Below, piece after piece: positions 32,863 through 38,638 of a DNA stretch of 38,638 nt (position 1 is its first letter; each line of letters opens with the position of its first letter). Where the stretch lies: contig NW_003546543.1 in NCBI RefSeq assembly GCF_000090795.2, positions 28,308 through 66,945 of the forward strand. Direction: 5' to 3'. The DNA is from Amphimedon queenslandica. Its lineage: Eukaryota > Porifera > Demospongiae > Haplosclerida > Niphatidae. The notes beneath the pieces were generated by a model that had not been told where the DNA came from, ran no database searches, and was given only the letters and a program-made list of their open reading frames with translations. The position numbers and the translations under genes were made by a program.

Positions 32863-33604
32863 GAACTGTGATAGGTCAACCATAAATGAGCAATTCTGTT
32901 CACATCTATGGGGTTGCATGCTGCATATTTTATTATTTTCATGCTTTGAATCAAGAATTGCTGTGATAACTTCACTTGTTGAATAATTCTTATAAGCAGC
33001 ATTGAACATTGGCAGTGACTTATTTCCTTGAAAATATCTAACATAGATTTACATAAAATTTAATTAATGATTATATTTCTAATATGTACCTGAGCTCTCT
33101 GCTTTTGTCACTTTTGTCCTTTAAAGTGGCATTATTGAGTTTTATTCTCTTCTTTTTACTGCTGACACAATAAGCATGAAAATACTATCATTGTCTATCA
33201 ATATGAAGCCCCACACCATATACATAATACAGGTCAATATAAGCGGATGGCATTGTATGATTACATGTCATATTCACAAATCCCCTTACTACTCAACCAC
33301 AAAAAGGCCACCTCATTCCAATACTAATGGATTTCAATTGATAGGCACATTACATCTGATATAAATTTATTAAAACTTACATCTCAACAGCAAAATTATC
33401 TTCATCACTGCTGCATTGATCTGTACTAGCACTAGCACAAATATTGTCACTGGAATCCCACACTTTAATCACAATAGGAGAATTAATACTGACTATCTGA
33501 CAATCAGAATCATCATCATCTGAGCAAGGACAAGTCGGTTCGGCCACACCTTCAAACACACCTCCAGACATTTCCAGGGCTTCAGACTCAGAGTCAATCT
33601 CCAT
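32863..33604 (-). pseudogene. MULE transposase, 5' exons 1-3
   Basis: Exon 1 (33604-33381) starts MEIDSESEALEMSGGVFEGV and is strongly acidic (CPCSDDDDSDCQ, QCSSDEDNFAVE). It ends at a GTAAGT donor. Exon 2 (33161-33090) is basic (SKKKRIKLNNATLKDKSDKS), between a gtgtcag acceptor and a cag|gtacat donor. Exon 3 (33037-32863) reads YFQGNKSLPMFNAAYKNYST and ICSMQPHRCEQNCSFMVDLS. Splice phases join all three without a frame break. The reading stops at 32863 because the Academ-like element was inserted inside the gene; the sequence resumes at 26347. The Cys/His-rich exon 3 resembles the N-terminal region of FLYWCH/MULE-type transposase families, by recollection. Confidence 0.7.
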
Positions 33605-34078
33605 TAACACACATTCCTAGGAGAGCACAATATCTAACTATTATGTACCAGTGCAAGCTATGTGACACACCAGGAGAGGTACATCGACCATTCTTCCATC
33701 AAGAATGCCACCACAATTGAGCTGGCAGATGACTTGATCATCCATTATGAGCATGTACTAATCCGTATCCTATTCCATTTTTTGTTCCATATTCCTGTCC
33801 GTTCTGTATTCTGTTACACATTTTAGTTGTGCCCTCTTTTGGGTACTGAATTTTCTCCTCTTGTACACAAGAATGCAGGGTAACTCTTCAGTCAGAAGTT
33901 TTGAGCCATTTTTAACTTGATTGTCACAAATTGCTGAAATAGAAGTCTTCACAGACTTAAACTCAAGAGCAAGACATGAGGGTTTCGTCATGGCCACACC
34001 TACTTTTTGACAATTTCCACTTTCAGCCACACCTTTGCCCTACTTGCAGTGAAATCCTGCAGCCACCTGTAGTCTCAG

Positions 34079-34800
34079 CGTCAACTCAAACTGTTCTAAG
34101 GTCTCATTAATTTTTATCATCGCTTCATACCTCACTGTTCTCAAATTCTCCAACCTTTGTACTCTTGACTCTTTTCAACTCCTGCTCGTTCTCCTATTTC
34201 ATAGACTGATGATTTAGTCAATGTATTTTATAAAGCCAAAAGTGCACTACCTGAAGCCACTCTACTGTCTCATCCTCAACCGGATGCTCCAACTGCTATC
34301 GTGTGTGATGCTTCAGAAATAGCTGTGGGAGCTGTTCTACAATTTATTGATAATCAGTGGAAAACTATAGCCTACTTTTTGCACAAGTTAACTCCCACTG
34401 AAGCTAGATACAGCACTTACAATAGAGAGTTATTGGCTGTATATTTATCCATTTGTCACTTCAGGTACTTCGTTGAAGGTCGTACATTTTCTGTTTATAC
34501 TGACCACAAACCACTCACTGTATGGTTACAAAGTCTGATCAACCTTCTCCACGTAAGTCTCAGCATTTGGACTTCACATCGCAGTTCACTACTGACATCA
34601 GACATATTCATGGTCCTTTAAATCCGTTGGCTGATGCATTATCTTGCATTGAACTTAATCAGCTATCATCATCAGACACACCCCCAGTAATTGATTTTGA
34701 GGACACGGCTCTAGCTCAACAAGATTCTCTTTTTGTTTCTGAGGAAACACCTACACTCTGTTCATTCGGAGCAATTTCATATTCCTCATTCTAATCTCAC
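34079..34800 (+). pseudogene. Gypsy RNase H, copy B (right of the insertion)
   Basis: After the right TSD, short fragments match the RT connection (LINF, then an SSLHTSLFS-type degenerate stretch). The RNase H domain is then open at 34301-34540: CDASEIAVGAVLQFIDNQWK, TPTEARYSTYNRELLAVYLS and FSVYTDHKPLTVW. The Asp of CDAS, Glu of NREL and Asp of YTDH are the expected active-site acids and are all present. A frameshift near 34540 moves to a frame reading FTTDIRHIHGPLNPLADALS, the usual end of this domain. Confidence 0.85.
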
Positions 34801-36085
34801 TTTATTGTGACACTTTTAAAGGAACACCCCACCCAGTAGTACTGCCTTCTTCGTTTTGTCGTACCGTATTCGACTCACTTCATTCATTCTCACATCCTGG
34901 CATTCGGTCTACTGTCAAGCTCATTTGATCTTGATTCGTTTGGCCTCAAATGGCTTCTGATATCAAGTCATGGAGTCGCTCATATCTCCCGTCAAAGGTC
35001 AAAGGTACATACACACATTGTCTCACCTGTAGGTACTTGTCCCTCTTCTACTACACAGTTTGACCATATTCACATTGATATTGTGGGACGACTTCCCATA
35101 TCTCATGGTTTCACATATTTCCTTACGTGTGTAGACAGGTTCATTAGATGGCTTGCCATTCTTATACCTGATACATCTGCTCTAACAATTGCTCATGCTT
35201 TAGTAGCTGGTTGGATATCACATTGGTGTCCCTTCTACAGTTACTACTAATAGAGGCAGTCAATTTAAATCCTCTTTTGTTGCTCAACTCACTCGCCTAT
35301 TAGGTATTGTTAAATGTGGTACCACAGCATACCACTCTCAAGCCAATGGCATGATAGAGAGATTCCATTGTCAACTGAAAGCTGCCTTGTAAGCTCAACC
35401 ACTTCCAGAGTCATGGACTGAGTCCCTCCCTCTAGTATTATAGTGTATTCATACTGCTGTTAATAAGGACTTACGTTACTCTCCAGCTGAACTAGTTTAT
35501 GGTACAACTGTTTATCTCCCTGGTGAATTTTTCTCTCCTACTAATTCACTTTCAGTCTCAGAGTCCTCAGACTACGTTGCTCAACTGAAGTGTTACATGC
35601 GTTTTATTTCACTCACTCCAGTACGCTCTCCATCAACTTGATATACTCATATTCCTGACTCACTCTCTTCCTCTTCACACATTATTCATTCGACGTGATT
35701 TAGTAAAGAGACCTCTTCAATGTCCTTATGATGAACTGTATAAAGTATTGGAACGTACTGTGAAGTATTACGTCATTGATATTAATGTTACTTGAGACAC
35801 TATATTCATCAATCGTCTCAAACCAACACATATAGAAAAAACTAGTACTATTCTTCCTAACCATGATTCTCTCTTAACTAATGCTCCTCATTCTACTTCT
35901 TCCTCCTCTACTCCCTTGACTACTACACATTCGGAGACCAACAGTACTTGCTCGGATACCAACACTAATTGTTAGGAGACCGATGGTACTTGCTCGGATA
36001 CCAACATTACTTGTTCTGGTCGATGTGTTCGTTTTCCTGATCAACTCAATATTTGATCATTTGTTTACTTGTTTTCTGAAAGGGG
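34801..36085 (+). pseudogene. Gypsy integrase and tail, copy B
   Basis: In mixed frames the zinc-binding domain shows VFDSLHSFSHPGIRSTVKL. The core shows HIHIDIVGRLPISHGFTYFL (first Asp kept), a TTNRGSQFKS motif (second Asp changed to Asn) and AYHSQANGMIERFHCQLKAA (Glu kept). It continues with ESWTESLPLVL and AELVYGTTVYLPGEFFSP. The tail ends with short tandem copies of an ETDGTCSDTNT-like motif (35930-36020), then CVRFPDQLN before the polypurine tract. More than six lesions are present. Confidence 0.8.
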
Positions 36086-36090
36086 AGTAC

Positions 36091-36300
36091 TGTAAGGTAC
36101 ATTATGGTATGTTTAATATTTATTATTATTATTACTTATTATTATTACTATTATTATTATTATTTAGTTGCAATCATGAAAGAGAATATATATTATTATT
36201 GTCATCAATATTATTATTGTCATTATTACTATCATTATTATTATTATCATTGTTAATGTTCATTATTATTTTCACACATGCACATAACACACGTGTTTTG
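36091..36300. repeat. Gypsy B LTR start and TTA/ATT microsatellite
   Basis: TG at 36091 follows the purine tract and marks the probable LTR start. From about 36118 to 36260 the sequence is an interrupted (TTA)n/(ATT)n tract. The poly-leucine reading frame across it is a consequence of the repeat. The LTR end cannot be placed. Confidence 0.7.
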
Positions 36301-37390
36301 TTCTTCGTGCTACTGTCCTTTCTCCTTTATCATCTCTCTCTTTACAGTTATCATTTTCCATCTCATGTCTTTGTTGTTTTGATAATAATTTTTTGACAAC
36401 CTACCTACTTGTTACTTTATTGTGTCTGGGCTTACTAGCCTCGACACACTAACAAAAACAAACAAATTACTTCATTGTTGGACTTCTTCACCTATTTCAA
36501 ACTATTAATTTTTTTACTTAGCTGTTGCATATTTTGCTAGACTTTAATAACACAATTAACTTTGAAGTTCTTTAGTCAATTAAAGATTGCTTTTAATATT
36601 TGTTTTTATTGTAATTTTTAACTGTAGTAGTAATTATACTAGATTATAATATCAAAGTTATCATCTTGGTATAGGGAAGTTGTTTCAAATAATTGTTATT
36701 CCTAATTAAACTTGTGTGTTGTGTTTCATTTGAAGCTGCTATAAGGAAATCTAGTCCGAAGAAAGAAGCCTCCATACCTTTTCAAAAAAAGTGAATATCA
36801 CTGAAATAACGACTTTATTACAGCACTGACTTTGCTTCAAATTCAGTGGTTTCTTCACTAAAGACTTTGTGATGTTTATGACAGTTTGCCCACTTAAGAC
36901 TTTGAGTTACCGGCAAAGCAAGACAAATGTGATGTGAAGGTACCACTAAAGTTTGAAATACAATATAACAGTGATTTAAAAAAATACGGAGGGTTGTTGA
37001 TAGTTTAGTTTCAACCGTATTGCCCTACGATGGAATGTCTGTTATTTCATATGAAGTTTTTAGGTGAGAATCTGGGCCCATCCCTTCACCAACAAGAGGG
37101 AAATGTCTAGTGATAGTGCTACAGAATTTCTTGCAGAAAGGAATGCTATATTTAGGCCACGCCATGAGATTCCTTGTTTCTCACTACCCTCCCGCATTGC
37201 CGCCTCTAATTTTTAATATTATTTATATGCCATAGACTTCCAGGGTGCATGCACAGACTCTGTTTTGTCATTTATGGTTTTGTGGTGTAGTGTGCACCAT
37301 TATTATATAATTTAATGATATTTCACCTGTTTCTAGCCTTATTGCAGCTTGAGAGTATCTGTTTGCGGAGTGTTTGTCGACCGAATAGCG
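36301..37390. other. Unassigned right flank
   Basis: AT-rich sequence without a recognisable protein domain, RNA gene or inverted repeat. It may include the remainder of the gypsy LTR. Confidence 0.4.
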
Positions 37391-37393
37391 CTA

Positions 37394-37830
37394 GCAAGAG
37401 CTCAGTTCCCTTTTCAGTACACATTTCAGTCTGCATTTTCTCTTCAGTCCTCGAGATATTCCTTAAGTACAGTGTTTTCAAGTCCAGTCTATTGTGGTTA
37501 GTGATTTAGTTTTACATTTGTATAAATGTTTAAGTAATATTTCTTTCTCCGCCCTCTCTTTCAGACTCCGCATGTATTGTTGCAAGAGCTCGCTCTCCTC
37601 ACTGAATTGATGTTTGACACTAATATTGTGGTTGGTGCCGGGATTATAGGTACATAAGTTATTTTTCTCTCTCTCTGTCGTAGCATTTTGATATTGTTTT
37701 TTGTAAGAGCTCATTCTCTTTTCAGTTACCTTGGTTACTTCTTTATTGTGGTTAATGATTTTAATTAGGTATAGTAATACTTATCTCTTTTCCTCTCTCT
37801 CAGGCTCAGTCTCTCCTCTTCCTTTCTCAA
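37394..37830. repeat. Three-copy degenerate repeat with splice-like motifs
   Basis: The box g(c/t)aagagctc occurs at 37394, 37582 and 37703. Each is followed by attgtggtt (37491, 37624 and 37744), and each unit ends in a pyrimidine run such as tttctccgccctctctttcag or ttcctctctctcag. Spacing between box starts is 188 and then 121 bp. The units look like a decayed tandem duplication. The polypyrimidine-AG ends resemble splice acceptors. Confidence 0.55.
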
Positions 37831-38033
37831 AGATTGCAGATATACTTGTATTAACTTTAATGATCTTTGGTCAGTGCATTGTACTATCGAGTTCAATTTA
37901 CAAGATTCTACTGCATTCATTTCTTTAGGTATTTTTGCTGTTTTTCATTTTACTTTTGTATCTGCCTTTTGTTTTAAGTATTTGAAGCTTTATATTTGGT
38001 TAGTTGTTTATGTTGGTTTGATTTATTTTCATT

Positions 38034-38638
38034 ATGTATTACTTATAGTTATAGTATTATGTCCCACAATTTATTATTGGTAACGAAAAGTGTCCTTGGT
38101 AATAACAGTAAATGTCTTTTGCCATGGACACTGACACAGTTCAAGGAATTGTCACCTGTTTTGCAGTTCTTTACAAATGACGTTAAACCACGATTAGAAG
38201 CAGCTGATTTTAGTTTAGTTTCAGCAAATTTGGGACATGATATAAGCTGTGTCTTTATCGTAGACATAAATTTGCCTCTTGTTGCCATAGTACCATCGCA
38301 TGGATGTTTTCTGCAGTAAAAAGTTTGTTACGTGTTCCTCTATACCAGACAGTATTATTAAAGAGGAGCAAGAGGATTCTCTCCCTTCTTACTTTGTTTC
38401 ACCAGTTGATCAATGAAATAGAAGAGATGCACTATATAATAGAATAATCTCGTATTTTACTTCATCTTCAGTTGGTTTACTGGAAGAGCTACCACTTGGT
38501 AAGAAGTTGGTGATTCTACTAAGAGATTTATTCTGGTATCTTGATGGACTATACCACGTGTTTGAGAGAGTACAAAGACCTATATCTGCAGCTTTCGGTC
38601 CTTTTGTTGGATACAATGTTCCTGAACTTTTAAACATC
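38034..38638 (+). other. Candidate coding remnant running off the window
   Basis: Two stretches look protein-like. The first (to 38319) reads LTQFKELSPVLQFFTNDVKP, LEAADFSLVSANLGHDISCV and INLPLVAIVPSHGC. Then, one frame over, DSIIKEEQEDSLPSYFVSPV ends at a stop (38414). The same frame is open from 38417 to the window end with VGLLEELPLGKKLVILLRDL and LYHVFERVQRPISAAFGPFV. I do not recognise the family. It could be the 5' part of a host gene with unmarked introns, or another decayed element. Confidence 0.35.

Larger units (their letters stand above)
23290..33834 (-). mobile_element. Mutator-like element (MULE), 10.5 kb with nested cargo
   Basis: The 76-bp terminal inverted repeats (23290-23365 and 33759-33834) start gggcacaactaaaatg. 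They match at 69 of 76 positions and all seven differences are transitions. The flanks ttttttagc (23281-23289) and tcttttggg (33835-33843) agree at 6 of 9 positions and correspond to one tctttctac site in hAT copy A, consistent with the 9-bp TSD of Mutator elements. The only genes belonging to the MULE are its leftward transposase exons (33604-32863 and 26347-23578). Everything in 26348-32862 is a later insertion, so the original MULE was about 4.0 kb. Confidence 0.85.
22870..34070. mobile_element. hAT element copy B, host of the nested MULE
   Basis: It is bounded by identical 8-bp TSDs (agtctcag, 22862-22869 and 34071-34078). The left end (ataggcggctgcaaggg) and right end (gccctacttgcagt...agccacctgt) match the corresponding ends of hAT copy A at 1491-4518. 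hAT sequence is confined to 22870-23289 and 33835-34070, about 0.65 kb. Left of the MULE, cagctaaatcacctagct...ttgaaagagg corresponds to copy A around 4215-4255, so copy B lacks the internal 2.4 kb of transposase gene. It was a non-autonomous deletion derivative before the MULE landed in it. Confidence 0.85.
20906..36090 (+). mobile_element. Ty3/gypsy retrotransposon copy B, interrupted by an 11.2-kb insertion
   Basis: Gag, protease and RT lie left of the insertion (about 21030-22869). RNase H and integrase lie right of it (34079-36085), in canonical Ty3/gypsy order. The break at 22869/34071 carries the 8-bp duplication agtctcag. Across it the frame reads DFPLPQSQ then RQLKLF, so the insert sits in the RT/RNase H connection. 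The 3' end is an aggggagtac purine tract followed by TG at 36091, as in copy A. Frameshifts and stops throughout make it inactive. The left boundary is approximate because no 5' LTR is recognisable. Confidence 0.85.

Noticed and set aside
32763-33044. 93-codon minus-strand frame crossing the right TIR
   Set aside because: It runs from MULE exon 3 in a wrong frame into the Academ-like element; splice phase selects the other frame.
23290-33834. MULE carrying a nuclease gene as cargo (transduplication)
   Set aside because: The nuclease unit has its own TIRs and splits the MULE transposase gene, so it is a nested insertion, not captured cargo.
35983-36396. 137-codon frame rich in leucine and isoleucine that could pass for a membrane protein
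   Set aside because: It is generated by the TTA/ATT microsatellite and begins inside the gypsy tail.
1-38638. Prokaryotic features such as operons, CRISPR arrays or ribosome-binding sites
   Set aside because: Introns, retrotransposons and hAT/MULE elements show a eukaryotic genome; no spaced direct-repeat array is present.

Overview
This is eukaryotic nuclear DNA. It is AT-rich, has spliceosomal-type introns and carries almost no intact host genes. It is dominated by decayed transposable elements: Ty3/gypsy and copia retrotransposons, ZMYM1-like hAT elements, a Mutator-like element (MULE) with a SWIM finger, THAP fragments, palindromic MITEs, and a transposase joining a FEN/XPG-like nuclease to a TSO1-type CXC domain. 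This repertoire suggests an early-branching marine invertebrate, most likely a demosponge such as Amphimedon. That is inference from protein-family content; no marker gene is present.

Layout. 0.4-5.1 kb: remnant of gypsy copy A (integrase, + strand), split by a 478-bp hAT-type MITE (916-1393, TSD ttcttatc) and a 3-kb hAT (1491-4518). 6.0-7.0 kb: truncated second copy of the nuclease-CXC element. 8.5-11.4 kb: decayed copia. 11.5-12.25 kb: foldback made of two inverted THAP exons. 12.3-13.2 kb: large palindrome. 14.2-17.0 kb: complete but decayed hAT with TIRs and an 8-bp TSD. 17-20.9 kb: mostly unassigned. 20.9-36.1 kb: a five-level nest. 36.1-38.6 kb: retroelement 3' flank, simple repeats, a degenerate tandem repeat and candidate exons.

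The nest is the main discovery. Gypsy copy B is interrupted inside its reverse transcriptase/RNase H region (8-bp TSD agtctcag at 22862 and 34071) by hAT copy B, an internally deleted relative of the hAT at 1.5 kb. That is interrupted by a 10,545-bp MULE (23290-33834; 76-bp TIRs, 69/76 identical). The MULE transposase gene is split by a 6,515-bp element (26348-32862; perfect 33-bp TIRs). This element encodes, leftward, a long transposase with a RNase-H-like region, a FEN/XPG-like nuclease and a CXC domain, and, rightward, a small ORF of unknown function. Its coding sequence is in turn interrupted by a 237-bp MITE (29232-29468; perfect 36-bp TIRs, TSD attt); removing it restores the reading frame. 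TIR identity rises inward, as expected if the inner elements are younger.

The 6.5-kb element resembles what I recall of the Academ superfamily (XPG-encoding branch), but that assignment is by memory of domain content. The divergent two-gene layout is shared by the second copy at 6-7 kb, so it is a property of the family and not an accident of one locus.
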